Of a DNA stretch of 64,000 nucleotides, positions 51,563-60,530 are shown piece by piece. The notes under the pieces are model-generated. The model saw only the letters and a program-made list of their open reading frames with translations. It had not been told where the DNA came from and did not search any database. The stretch is from the NCBI GenBank assembly GCA_040403495.1, contig JBBAKM010000003.1, forward strand, positions 124,001 to 188,000, written 5' to 3'. Source of the stretch: JABMMZ01 sp040403495 (GTDB lineage: Bacteria; Bacteroidota; Bacteroidia; NS11-12g; UBA955). Within the stretch, counting starts at the first letter, position 1; each line of letters starts with the position of its first letter. The translations under genes were made by a program, and so were the position numbers.

Positions 51563-53908
51563 TTATTCGTTTGTTTCATCTGTTTCGAGGACGGCTTCAC
51601 TTAGTTCGTCTTTTGGATTTAAGCCTTTTTCAAAACTTAGTATCAAGGCCGGCAATACAAATAAATTACTGAATAAAGCTACTAAAAGAGTGGATGCCGT
51701 TAAAAAACCTAGTGCCACTGTTCCTTGGAAATTGGAGAAAGTAAAAATGATAAATCCGAAGAACAATACAACAGAAGTATAAATCATGCTTTGACCCATT
51801 TCCTTAACGGTTTTTGACAACACTGAACTAACAGAACCTTTACTTCTCTTAAGTTCGTGCCTAAATTTGGTTAAAAAGTGAATGGTATCATCTACGGCTA
51901 TACCAAATGCAATACTGTAAACCAAAATAGTAGATGGTTTTAGTGGTACACCAAAATGCCCCATTAGTCCGCAAGTAATTACAAGTGGAATAATATTAGG
52001 GACCAATGAAACGAAAATCATTTTGAAAGAGGTGAACAATAAACCCATCAATAAAGCGATAATAATGAAGGCTAATATTACACTTTGAACCAAACTATTA
52101 ACTAAGTATTTATTTCCTTTTAAGAAAATAATAGACGTTCCCGTTACTTTTACATCATAATCTTCTTCAGGAAAAATTTCTTTAATTATTTCATTAACAT
52201 CTTTGTTGATTTCTTCCATTTTTTCTGAACCCACATCACGCATTTGAATACTAATTCTTGCTTTTCTAAAATCTTTGTCTACCATTGATTTTAGCATATT
52301 TTGATTCGATTGATTTTGTGGAATATAAGAAGCAATTTCAGCTAAATCTATGTTGTTAGGCAAACGGTAATAGTTAGGATCTCCGTCATTGTAGGATTGG
52401 TTGGCAAACTTTAAAACTTCAACCACAGAAACAGCTCTTGAGAAATCAGCTTGATTTTCAAGCTTCTTTTGTAATTTGTAAATTTTCTGTAGAGTTACTG
52501 GATTTTTCAAACCATCTGGTTCACGGGTATCAATCACAATTTCGTAAGGCATTACACCTTTAAAATGGTCTTGAATAAAAATTAAATCTTGATATAATTT
52601 GTCTTTATGAGGGATATCATCAAGCATAAATACCAATGGTTTTAACTTTAAAAATCCAAAAAATGAAATTACAATTAATAAAACGGTAAAATAATAGATT
52701 CTTCTTTTTTTATTGAATACCATGTAATGAATCCAATTTATAAACCTTAGCACATACTTATTCTCCAAGTGCTTGGTTTGCTTAGAGGTAGGTGGCTTAA
52801 GAATACTGAATAAAATTGGAATAATGGTGAGTGAAATTACAAAAATGGACATTACACTCAAGAAAGCAGCGACACCAAACTGTTTGAGAGGTAAAGTGTC
52901 AGTAAAGTAAAACACACCAAAACCAATTGCAGTGGTTAAGTTGGTTAAAATAGTAGCGACACCAACTCTAGAAATAACCCTTTGTAAAGCTTTAATTTTA
53001 TTTTGATGCAAACGGTATTCCTCATGGTATTTATTAATGAGATAGATACTGTTAGGAATCCCTATCACTATCATAATTGCGGGCAACAGACCTGTCAACA
53101 ATGTTATTTTATAATCGAGCAAACTGATCCATCCCATACTCCAAATTACTGCCAAAGACACAATAAAAAGTGCAACTAGCAAGTTAGAAATACTTCTGAA
53201 AAATGCCCAAAAAAGCAAAGCAGTAACAGTAAGGGCTAAAAAGGTAAAAAAGCCCAATTCGTCTTTAACCTTTGTAGAAAGCGTATGCCTAACATAAGGC
53301 AGCCCACTGTAATGCAATTCAATATTGTTGTTTTTCGAAAATTGATTCGCATGGTAAACAATTGAATCTATAATTTGTGTTCGGTATTTGGTGTCCAATA
53401 AATCCTTGTCTAAGCTTACAACAATGATACTAGCATTTGAATCTTGGTTAAAAATCAAATCTTTGTAAAATTTCATAGACATCATAATTTCCTTAACACT
53501 GTCTATTTCGTGCTGCTTAAGAGGACGGGTAATTAAAGGTGTTAAAACAAAGCGTTTGATAGAGTCTACCTTGGTCAGTTGGTATAAATTTGACAAAGAA
53601 AGTACGTCGTAAACCCCTTTAATTTTGTCGATTTCAGAAGTTAAGTGATACAAGTCATTAAAAACCTTTTCTTTAAAAATATCAGGTGACTTTAAACCGA
53701 TTATCAGCTTGTTTCCATCGTCACCAAACTCCTTTTTAAAATTCTCGTAATCAACAAGTTCAACGTCATTTTTTGGCACTAACTTTTGCATGTTATAAGC
53801 CAATTCAACTTGCGTTGCCTTGTAAGCCATAAAACCAGAGGCTATGACAATAAATCCAAGAATAAAATATTTATTTCTTAGTATAAAATTAGCAATTTTT
53901 TCCCACAT
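51563..53908 (-). CDS. MMPL/RND-type exporter
   Basis: About 781 residues from the ATG at 53908. A TTG at 53920 is in frame but lies inside the promoter -7 element, so it is rejected. The architecture is duplicated: a membrane helix near the N-terminus, a large exoplasmic loop (about 40-215), a helix bundle (about 216-375), one helix near 405, a second loop, and a second bundle (about 625-760). A characteristic SSD-like stretch, SIAFGIAVDDTIHFLTKFRHE (about 678-698), is the strongest family motif. MMPL/HAE3-like proteins export lipids or hydrophobic compounds using the proton gradient; cargo unknown. It has no periplasmic adaptor or TolC-like gene beside it. Confidence 0.9.
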   Translation of the reverse strand: MWEKIANFILRNKYFILGFIVIASGFMAYKATQVELAYNMQKLVPKNDVELVDYENFKKEFGDDGNKLIIGLKSPDIFKEKVFNDLYHLTSEIDKIKGVYDVLSLSNLYQLTKVDSIKRFVLTPLITRPLKQHEIDSVKEIMMSMKFYKDLIFNQDSNASIIVVSLDKDLLDTKYRTQIIDSIVYHANQFSKNNNIELHYSGLPYVRHTLSTKVKDELGFFTFLALTVTALLFWAFFRSISNLLVALFIVSLAVIWSMGWISLLDYKITLLTGLLPAIMIVIGIPNSIYLINKYHEEYRLHQNKIKALQRVISRVGVATILTNLTTAIGFGVFYFTDTLPLKQFGVAAFLSVMSIFVISLTIIPILFSILKPPTSKQTKHLENKYVLRFINWIHYMVFNKKRRIYYFTVLLIVISFFGFLKLKPLVFMLDDIPHKDKLYQDLIFIQDHFKGVMPYEIVIDTREPDGLKNPVTLQKIYKLQKKLENQADFSRAVSVVEVLKFANQSYNDGDPNYYRLPNNIDLAEIASYIPQNQSNQNMLKSMVDKDFRKARISIQMRDVGSEKMEEINKDVNEIIKEIFPEEDYDVKVTGTSIIFLKGNKYLVNSLVQSVILAFIIIALLMGLLFTSFKMIFVSLVPNIIPLVITCGLMGHFGVPLKPSTILVYSIAFGIAVDDTIHFLTKFRHELKRSKGSVSSVLSKTVKEMGQSMIYTSVVLFFGFIIFTFSNFQGTVALGFLTASTLLVALFSNLFVLPALILSFEKGLNPKDELSEAVLETDETNE

Positions 53909-53917
53909 TATAGATTG

Positions 53918-53925
53918 CAAAATTA
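53918..53925 (-). promoter_or_regulatory. -7 element TAATTTTG for the MMPL gene
   Basis: Reverse complement of CAAAATTA, 9 nt before the ATG at 53908. It overlaps the alternative TTG and decides the start. A perfect small dyad GTCTA-TAT-TAGAC lies upstream at 53965-53977. Confidence 0.5.
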
Positions 53926-54061
53926 AGTTAAATTTTTAATAAGTACATTACAAATCAGAGTAGTGTCTATATTAGACGAATCTATCAAAGCAAATTGGGC
54001 TTTTTAACAATATTGACATCACTGTATATGTAAACCCTTAAAAATCTGTTTAAAACTTGAT

Positions 54062-54092
54062 TTTGAAACCTAAGTAAGAGCTATTATTTTCG
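54062..54092 (+). promoter_or_regulatory. Promoter of the aldolase-channel pair
   Basis: -33 TTTG (54062-54065), 19-nt spacer, -7 TATTTTCG (54085-54092), a one-base variant of TAnnTTTG. It ends 4 nt before the ATG, so the mRNA would be leaderless or nearly so. Confidence 0.6.
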
Positions 54093-54096
54093 TGAC

Positions 54097-54756
54097 ATGA
54101 AATTTTTTATCGATACAGCTAATTTAAATCAAATCAGAGAAGCAAAAGACCTAGGTATTCTTGATGGTGTAACAACCAATCCTTCATTAATGGCCAAAGA
54201 GGGTATTGTTGGTGAAGACAATGTTTTTAAACATTACAAAGACATTTGCAATATTGTAGAAAAAGGAGATGTAAGTGCTGAGGTTATTTCTACAGACTTT
54301 GAAGGAATGATAAATGAAGGTAAAAAATTAGCTGCAATTGATTCTAATATTGTTGTAAAAGTACCAATGATTAAAGACGGTATTAAAGCTATTAGTTGGT
54401 TTACTGCTAATGGTATTCGCACTAATTGCACTTTGGTATTTTCTGCAGGTCAGGCAATTTTAGCTGCAAAAGCTGGCGCAACCTATTTATCTCCATTCAT
54501 AGGAAGAGTGGATGACATCAGTTGGGATGGTATGGATTTAATTTCTCAAATATCTCATATTTACTCAATGCAGAATTACAAAACTCAAATTTTGGCAGCT
54601 TCTGTTAGAAATCCATTGCACATTGTTAAATCGGCAGAAGCAGGTGCTCATGTAGTAACTTGTCCTTTGGATGCTATTTTGGGATTATTAAACCACCCTT
54701 TAACAGACATTGGTTTGGCTAAATTTTTAGCTGACCACAAAAAAGCGAATCAGTAA
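54097..54756 (+). CDS. fsa: Transaldolase-family fructose-6-phosphate aldolase
   Basis: 219-residue TIM-barrel of the short TalC/FSA group. Features: MKFFIDTANLNQIREA (1-16), DGVTTNPSLMAKEG (23-36), the Schiff-base Lys88 in NIVVKVPM, and SPFIGRVDDISWDG (around 131-144). The length (about 215-220) separates it from classical transaldolases of 300 or more residues. The Tyr/Phe or Glu residue that distinguishes aldolase from transaldolase activity cannot be judged reliably without an alignment, so the reaction may be either. Followed after 31 bp by a K+ channel gene. Confidence 0.9.
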   Translation: MKFFIDTANLNQIREAKDLGILDGVTTNPSLMAKEGIVGEDNVFKHYKDICNIVEKGDVSAEVISTDFEGMINEGKKLAAIDSNIVVKVPMIKDGIKAISWFTANGIRTNCTLVFSAGQAILAAKAGATYLSPFIGRVDDISWDGMDLISQISHIYSMQNYKTQILAASVRNPLHIVKSAEAGAHVVTCPLDAILGLLNHPLTDIGLAKFLADHKKANQ

Positions 54757-54787
54757 CAGACCTCGTTTTCAAATAAATTAAAGTAAT

Positions 54788-55582
54788 ATGAATACAAACT
54801 CGCTCAGAAAAGCAATATTTCATATTATTGACGACCATAAAAGCAAACGTCCATTCAACCGGTTGTTTCATTTTATTTTGTTTAGCTTAATCATTTTAAG
54901 CTCTTTTAATTTATTGCTTGAAACATTCGATATTATACAAAAAGACTACACGCATGTCTTATTGTTTTTAGAATTTGTAACTATAGTATTTTTTACTTTT
55001 GAATATCTATTAAGGCTATACACCTGTGTTGAAATAACAACCTATTCACATCCATTAAAGGGGCGATTAAAATATGCAATTACCCCTTTAATGTTGATTG
55101 ATATATTGGCATTATTGCCTATGTATTACTTCTTTCTATCGTCCTATAACAGCTACTTTTATGTATTTGGCATTTTTAGGGTACTTAGATTGTTCAAAGC
55201 AATTCGCTATTTGGATGCCTTTAAGGTAATAGGACAAGTTTTTTATTTAAAAAGAGAACAACTGCTTATCAGTTTTACCATGATTTTTTTCATGTTTATT
55301 TTTTACTCATGTTTAATTTTTATTGCTGAAAACAAGGCACAACCTGAGGTGTTTAAAAATATAACTTCGGCCATGTGGTTCACTATTTCGAGTATTACAA
55401 CGGTGGGTTATGGTGATGTAGTTCCTTTAACTCCGTTTGGCAAAATTATTAGTGGCATTATTGGAATGAGTGGTTGGTTGCTATTTGCTATCCCTACTTC
55501 CATATTAACATCAGGGTTTTTGAAGGTTACCATTCACAAAGACAAAATTACATGTCCCAATTGTGGTCATATCCACGATTAA
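54788..55582 (+). CDS. Voltage-gated-type potassium channel
   Basis: 264-residue six-helix channel. S1 about 28-50, S2 about 56-80, S3 about 97-116, the S4 segment IFRVLRLFKAIRYL (129-142) with regularly spaced Arg/Lys, S5 about 158-180, and a P-loop with the selectivity filter TVGYGD (205-210), S6 about 220-245. It ends in a short cytosolic tail, KITCPNCGHIHD, with C256, C259, H261 and H263 as a possible Zn site. It forms tetramers in the inner membrane and conducts K+. The gene is 31 bp after the aldolase gene. Confidence 0.9.
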   Translation: MNTNSLRKAIFHIIDDHKSKRPFNRLFHFILFSLIILSSFNLLLETFDIIQKDYTHVLLFLEFVTIVFFTFEYLLRLYTCVEITTYSHPLKGRLKYAITPLMLIDILALLPMYYFFLSSYNSYFYVFGIFRVLRLFKAIRYLDAFKVIGQVFYLKREQLLISFTMIFFMFIFYSCLIFIAENKAQPEVFKNITSAMWFTISSITTVGYGDVVPLTPFGKIISGIIGMSGWLLFAIPTSILTSGFLKVTIHKDKITCPNCGHIHD

Positions 55583-55630
55583 GCTCAATCACAATCGACC
55601 ATCGGCTTGATTAATTAATGTTAAGGTTTT

Positions 55631-55822
55631 TTAATCCTCATTATTATTTTCATTAATCTGTTTCTCAATGCCCCTAAGTTTCCCTTCGCAATGCTTAATT
55701 AGCTCATTTGCTTGCGCTACTTTTTCGGCAAGTGTATCCACCTGAATTTTACTGTCTTCTATTTGTTCAACCAAACTTTTTAGTTCGTTGTAGGCATCAT
55801 CAAAGCTTAGATTCATTTTCAT
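55631..55822 (-). CDS. xseB: Exodeoxyribonuclease VII small subunit
   Basis: 63 residues (61 if the second ATG at 55816 is used), helical coiled coil typical of XseB: SFDDAYNELKSLVEQIED, then TLAEKVAQANELIKHCEGKL. It pairs with XseA to form the single-strand exonuclease. It overlaps the 3' end of xseA by 23 bp. The pair of possible starts MKM/MNL cannot be decided from sequence. Confidence 0.92.
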   Translation of the reverse strand: MKMNLSFDDAYNELKSLVEQIEDSKIQVDTLAEKVAQANELIKHCEGKLRGIEKQINENNNED

Positions 55823-56951
55823 TTTTTGTTAGTTTATTTACGGTACTATGGATAATATCATTTTTCAATAAAACCTCAATTTCAGAGTTCAAGTTAATGT
55901 TTTGAGCATCGGTTATTATTTTATCATTACTTTTAACTATGGCATATCCTTTTTCCAATATAGTACTTGGATTTAAGTTTTTTACTCTTTGTTTTAAATG
56001 TTCAAGCGTGTTTTTTCTATTCTCAAGCACTTTAGCAATAGCATTAAAAAAACGGTCGTGCAATTGTTGTATTTTGAACTCAAAACTTAAATTCTTTTCA
56101 ATGATAAACTTACCCACTTCAGTTGGTGTTCTTAGTTGGCGAGCCATTAAATCCACAATAGAAGTATTTCTATCGTGACCAATACCTGTTACAATTGGGA
56201 TAGGGAAAAGAGCGACTGTTTTGGAAAGTTCATACTCATTGAAAGCAGAAAAATCGGCATCAGAACCACCACCACGAACAATAACAACTATATCATAAGC
56301 CTCTTTTTCAATAAGATTTAGTTTTTCAATCATCATATTCGAGGCATTGTTACCCTGAATAACGGTTAGGAACTCATGGATACTAAAACTATAACCATAT
56401 TCATTCATCAAAACGATGTTTTTAAAATCACGCTGACCGTCAGAATTGGCGGCAGTTATTAAAGCAATCCGTTGAATGACGCTTGGAAGTGGAAGACGAT
56501 TATTGGGGGTTTGGTATCTGCCATCTTGCATTAATTGGATACCGGTGTGTTCGCTAAGGAGGGTGCTAAGAATTTTTTTCTTATCTAACTCCAATTGTCC
56601 TATAGCATGGGCAAAATCTATTTCAATAATTTCGAGTTGAGCGTAGCTTTTGGCTTTGTAAAATGTAACCGAAACTTTACAAGTAATCTCGATCCCAGAT
56701 TTAAATTCAGTGCCCGTAGCTTTTTCAAACAGCTCAATAGTATGGTAATTTTTGGCCCAACTTACCCCTTTAATAAGACTCTCTCCTTTTTCATTTTTCT
56801 CAATAAAATCGAAAAAACACCAGCGTTTACTTGGATATTTTTTTACCCCAGAAAGTTCAGCCGTTATCCAAAATGTTCTACCCGAAAAATTACTATAGAT
56901 AAGTTCGTCTATTTCAGATATAATCTCAGAAAGTTTGGTAATCTGTGGCAT
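55800..56951 (-). CDS. xseA: Exodeoxyribonuclease VII large subunit
   Basis: 383 residues. An N-terminal OB-fold (about 3-110: FWITAELSGVKKYPSKRWCFFDF) precedes the catalytic core (about 120-350) with IALITAANSDGQRDF (about 160-174), VVIVRGGGSDADFSAFNE (about 220-237), PIVTGIGHDRNTSIVDLMA (about 249-267). A C-terminal coiled coil and the YAIV strand end it. It is shorter than the E. coli protein (456 residues) but has all motifs; Bacteroidota forms are commonly short. It is translated together with xseB by overlap. Confidence 0.94.
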   Translation of the reverse strand: MPQITKLSEIISEIDELIYSNFSGRTFWITAELSGVKKYPSKRWCFFDFIEKNEKGESLIKGVSWAKNYHTIELFEKATGTEFKSGIEITCKVSVTFYKAKSYAQLEIIEIDFAHAIGQLELDKKKILSTLLSEHTGIQLMQDGRYQTPNNRLPLPSVIQRIALITAANSDGQRDFKNIVLMNEYGYSFSIHEFLTVIQGNNASNMMIEKLNLIEKEAYDIVVIVRGGGSDADFSAFNEYELSKTVALFPIPIVTGIGHDRNTSIVDLMARQLRTPTEVGKFIIEKNLSFEFKIQQLHDRFFNAIAKVLENRKNTLEHLKQRVKNLNPSTILEKGYAIVKSNDKIITDAQNINLNSEIEVLLKNDIIHSTVNKLTKNENESKL

Positions 56952-57011
56952 TGTTAAAGCATAATTGAATCAATTACTCCATTACAATGTTACAATTGTA
57001 TATTTGAAATA

Positions 57012-57019
57012 CAAATATA
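57012..57019 (-). promoter_or_regulatory. -7 element TATATTTG for xseAB
   Basis: The reverse complement CAAATATA lies about 60 nt upstream of the ATG. It is part of a small palindrome with a plus-strand copy TATATTTG at 57000-57007, so the orientation of activity is ambiguous. Confidence 0.4.
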
Positions 57020-57045
57020 TTATTCATTAATTCAGCTTGAATAGC

Positions 57046-57540
57046 TTATTTAACTTTCTTACACTTGTCATTAAGAAGGTTTTTCGTAATCAAATAATTC
57101 AATTTAGCTTCAGTATTTTGAATACTATCTCGATTACCACAATTACACATTTCCAAAAGAGGGTCTTTGTCGACAATCATTTCGAATAATTTTTTCAATG
57201 ACGGCACTTCCTTTAGTTCACCATATTGTTGATAGGTTAGATTTATAAAAGCCACATTGGGATTTATACCTCTATTATCCAACAAGTAACCATTCTTTAG
57301 AATTGTTGGACTGGGGATATAACCTTCTTTTTTAACATCAGATGGCGCTGGATACGAAATAATTTCAGACTTGTCATCAGACAATATCACTGCCACTAAA
57401 TCATTATAATTGTTTTTGGTTTTGTACACAATTGCACTAGGCCCGGGTATAAATTGCGGTTCAAATGACAAAGTTTTATTCTTTTTAGATTGGCAAGCCC
57501 AAAATATGACAGAAATTAAGACTATTGAAAAAATTCTCAT
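57046..57540 (-). CDS. Conserved lipoprotein next to the C10 protease
   Basis: 164 residues with a lipoprotein signal peptide (VLISVIFWAC, Cys16). The mature part is PGPSAIVYKTKNNYNDLVAV, then VILSDDKSEIISYPAPSDVK and GYLLDNRGINPNVAFINLT, with a Cys-x-Cys in MCNCGNRD near residue 133. By recollection, similar lipoproteins of unknown function occur widely in Bacteroidota; no enzymatic motif is visible. It overlaps the C10 protease stop by 4 bp, so the two are translationally coupled. An inhibitor or chaperone role is an inference from that arrangement only. Confidence 0.7.
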   Translation of the reverse strand: MRIFSIVLISVIFWACQSKKNKTLSFEPQFIPGPSAIVYKTKNNYNDLVAVILSDDKSEIISYPAPSDVKKEGYIPSPTILKNGYLLDNRGINPNVAFINLTYQQYGELKEVPSLKKLFEMIVDKDPLLEMCNCGNRDSIQNTEAKLNYLITKNLLNDKCKKVK

Positions 57541-60176
57541 TTGGCAATACTTATTTTTTTAATCAATACGCCTTCATTAGTATTAATAACGACAGTATAC
57601 AACCCTGCTGAATAATGTTTAGAATTAATATTCAATGAAATTTGATTTTCAACATTATGTGTTTCAATTTTATTACCTAACACATCAAAAATATCGATAG
57701 TTTGTGCAGGAATCTTCAAATCTGACCAAGTGATAGAAAACTGACTTGTAGCAGGAACAGGATAAAGTTTAACAGACTCAATGGTTTTTTCATCAACTAT
57801 TGTTGAAATTTGGGTTCTATTAATACTTAAATCTAATAAATAGGTTCCTATGTCACCCGTAAAGTATGGTGATACTAAAATATACAATGTAGTATTACCA
57901 TTAACAATCAGATTATTAGGCAAATCTGAATCAAAAGCGTCTGACCATGAAGTTCCTGTGGTTGAATATGAAAAAATAGCATCTAAAGTATAGGTTTTGC
58001 CATCATTAGATTTATACGCATCGTTTAATCTTGGACTAATTGTGTATTGATATCCTTCTGGTAATATTATTTTATAATAATCGTAATCTGTTCCATTGTG
58101 GCAATTTGACCCAACTGTTGAAGTTTTTGCAATATTTCCGTTAAAGCTAATTGGCAAATTGTATGCAACAGTTGAAGTGTTATTATTTTCATACATATCA
58201 GCCAAAAGCCCTGGAGCAGTTAATTGAATATTTACTGGATTTGAGTAATTCCCAGAACCTACGTATTCCCAATTACCATTTGTTTTTTTAGACCAAACGA
58301 ATAGCTGATAAGTTCCTGGTTCATCAGACAAACCACCATCAATTGTAAAGGTTAATCCATTTGTAAAATGATACCCCGATTGTAATGATAAATTTTCAAC
58401 TTTTTTCAGTTCTCTAATCCATGTACCATCAGACTTGTGTAAGTCAACTGAAACAATTCCTGAGAAATCACTGACATCAAAATTGGCAATATCAAACTTA
58501 ATATCGAAAGTTTGATTCTGAACTAAAACAGATGGGTCTGTGGTAATTGCAGCGTATAGTTTAAGTGGATTTTGGTCGTCCCCTACTACTGTAATCGTTG
58601 TAAAATTTTGATAATTACCATTGCTAAATGCTTTCCAATCAGTAGTTCCTGTCTTTTTGTAATACACACCTACTGTATAAGTTCCTGGAGTCATAGCACT
58701 AATTCCAGAGGATGTGAAGGTAGTTGGTAAATATTTAAGGAAGTCGATATTAACGCCAGTTTTGGTTTCAATAAAAGCAACAAACTGATTGCTAGAATTA
58801 AAAACTGCTGCCGCTAATTCCCCGTTAAAATTCTGTGTACTTCCTGTGCCATAATTAGCCAAGTCAACAGAAAGTGAAAAATTACTTGAATATGTTATTG
58901 GTGAGTTACTAAAGTTGAGGGTTGAATACAATCTCATATCCAAATCAGCAGAACCTCCACCACCTGAAGGTGGCTCAATACCTATAACTGCTTGATGACC
59001 ACTGTTAAATCCTCCACTTCCGCCACCAGTCCCCAAAGAACCCGGGTTTAAAGCATTAATGTTAAAATAACCATCAGCATTACCTCCCCAACCCCAGTTA
59101 AAATGGAATAAATCATTATTGTCATATCCATCTGCCACAAAACAATGACCTCCACCTCCTCCAAAACCAGCATAAATAATAGGTCTTGAAGCATTTAATT
59201 CAGCCTTTAATAGATTAATCCAGTTTGTTTGTGAATAATTCGCTCTCTCAATTCCTTGTAAAGAATTTTTATACCCAAAATAAGTTTTCAGTGCATATTC
59301 AGTACAATGCGTAACAGGACTTCTACTGCTTATAACATAAGCACCACTTCCACCCGTTGAACCAATACCATAATTCATGTCAACACTCACTCCAACTTGA
59401 TAGGTTAATGTTGCAACTGCATTGTTTGTAGAACTAACTGTATTGGGCATAGATGACCAATTGTAAGTAGTAGCACCAAAATTTGCTGATAAATTACCAT
59501 ATTTACTGTGAGAATAGGTATGATTCCCTGTTCCTTGAGTTGGGTAGTTCCAGTATTTCATAACCTGTGTCATAGCCGTAGCAACACAACCACTCACTGT
59601 TCTTTGTCCTGATGCATTATCATAAGGACATAAGGCATTATAATAAGGAGATTGATTCCATTTTGTACTTAAAAGTGGAGAGACACTTGCACGTTTTGAT
59701 GGAGAATTGGGTGAAGTTGTTCCAACGCTTACAGGTAAAGTACCACTCAACAAATCATTCCATTGTTCAGTTATTAAGGTAGTTGCAGTTAAGTTATTGA
59801 CAATAGAATATCTAACTTGTTCCCTATATCCTTCCAACCATTTTACTACTTGAGCAGGCATGTCGTTTGTTATAAAATTATTTTGATCAGAATAACCAAA
59901 AATAGGCGTTAATATATCATCAGCAGAAACTATAACAAACCCTTTATCTTGAAAATTAAAAATATAGAAGTAATTGACAGATTGTTCTTGACTAGAAGAA
60001 TTGTATGATTTAGATGACTCGGTGTAAACTAATTTACATTCATTAACACTTGAAATTTGGTGATAATGGCTTAGAAAGTTAAAAGCAACCTTTTGGGCTT
60101 TCGTTACATCAACATTCTTAGCAGAAATGGATAATATGCTCAGAAACAGAGCATAAAAAAGTATAATTTTTTTCAT
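57537..60176 (-). CDS. Secreted C10-family cysteine protease with T9SS type A signal
   Basis: 879 residues from the ATG at 60176 (an earlier in-frame TTG at 60182 precedes the natural MKK start). Signal peptide 1-19. Propeptide about 20-165 resembles the SpeB/streptopain pro-domain (VIVSADDILTPIFGYS). The catalytic domain (about 165-400) has Cys197 in VSGCVATAMTQVMKYW, His344 in GGGHCFVADGYD, and the WGWGG motif at 361-365. Two or three Ig-like/CARDB-like modules follow (about 410-640), then a jelly-roll-like segment, and a type A sorting domain (KLYPVPATSQF to KKISIAK). The type A signal replaces the usual secretion route of streptopain. A lipoprotein gene overlaps by 4 bp. Confidence 0.93.
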   Translation of the reverse strand: MKKIILFYALFLSILSISAKNVDVTKAQKVAFNFLSHYHQISSVNECKLVYTESSKSYNSSSQEQSVNYFYIFNFQDKGFVIVSADDILTPIFGYSDQNNFITNDMPAQVVKWLEGYREQVRYSIVNNLTATTLITEQWNDLLSGTLPVSVGTTSPNSPSKRASVSPLLSTKWNQSPYYNALCPYDNASGQRTVSGCVATAMTQVMKYWNYPTQGTGNHTYSHSKYGNLSANFGATTYNWSSMPNTVSSTNNAVATLTYQVGVSVDMNYGIGSTGGSGAYVISSRSPVTHCTEYALKTYFGYKNSLQGIERANYSQTNWINLLKAELNASRPIIYAGFGGGGGHCFVADGYDNNDLFHFNWGWGGNADGYFNINALNPGSLGTGGGSGGFNSGHQAVIGIEPPSGGGGSADLDMRLYSTLNFSNSPITYSSNFSLSVDLANYGTGSTQNFNGELAAAVFNSSNQFVAFIETKTGVNIDFLKYLPTTFTSSGISAMTPGTYTVGVYYKKTGTTDWKAFSNGNYQNFTTITVVGDDQNPLKLYAAITTDPSVLVQNQTFDIKFDIANFDVSDFSGIVSVDLHKSDGTWIRELKKVENLSLQSGYHFTNGLTFTIDGGLSDEPGTYQLFVWSKKTNGNWEYVGSGNYSNPVNIQLTAPGLLADMYENNNTSTVAYNLPISFNGNIAKTSTVGSNCHNGTDYDYYKIILPEGYQYTISPRLNDAYKSNDGKTYTLDAIFSYSTTGTSWSDAFDSDLPNNLIVNGNTTLYILVSPYFTGDIGTYLLDLSINRTQISTIVDEKTIESVKLYPVPATSQFSITWSDLKIPAQTIDIFDVLGNKIETHNVENQISLNINSKHYSAGLYTVVINTNEGVLIKKISIAK

Positions 60177-60256
60177 AAACAATAAGCTACGAAAGTAAAA
60201 TAAATAATTATAATTTCTATATCAATTAGTAAATATAACTTTTACCATTACTCCTT

Positions 60257-60452
60257 AACCACTCCCGAGTCATACCTGAGGACGCAAGGAAAATACGAAG
60301 TTAACCACGGAGAACACTGAGAAAACACTCCCGAGTCATTCAGGAGAGCACAAAGGACCCTTAGAGAGTTAATGAGAGAAAACTGAGATGCTCTTCGAGC
60401 TTGGGAAGTTAACCTCAGAGTGCGCTGGAACATTTAACCACTCCCGAGCCAT
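60257..60452. repeat. Three imperfect copies of an AACCACTCCCGAGTCAT element
   Basis: Copies at 60257-60273, 60324-60339 and 60436-60452, each followed by a half-conserved CAGGAG-like sequence and a purine-rich ACAAAGG. The stretch between, with CCACGGAGAACACTGAGAAA, resembles another interspersed sequence. No coding potential; 60177-60256 is AT-rich. Confidence 0.65.
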
Positions 60453-60530
60453 TCTGGGGAAGACAAAAAGGGGTGAATTAAAAATAGGAATCTGAGCCTA
60501 GTCTTGTCTAATTATTAACTACTACAATAT

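Noticed and set aside
53909..53920. TTG start extending the MMPL protein by four residues
   Set aside because: It overlaps the -7 element TAATTTTG; the ATG at 53908 gives a normal N-terminus.
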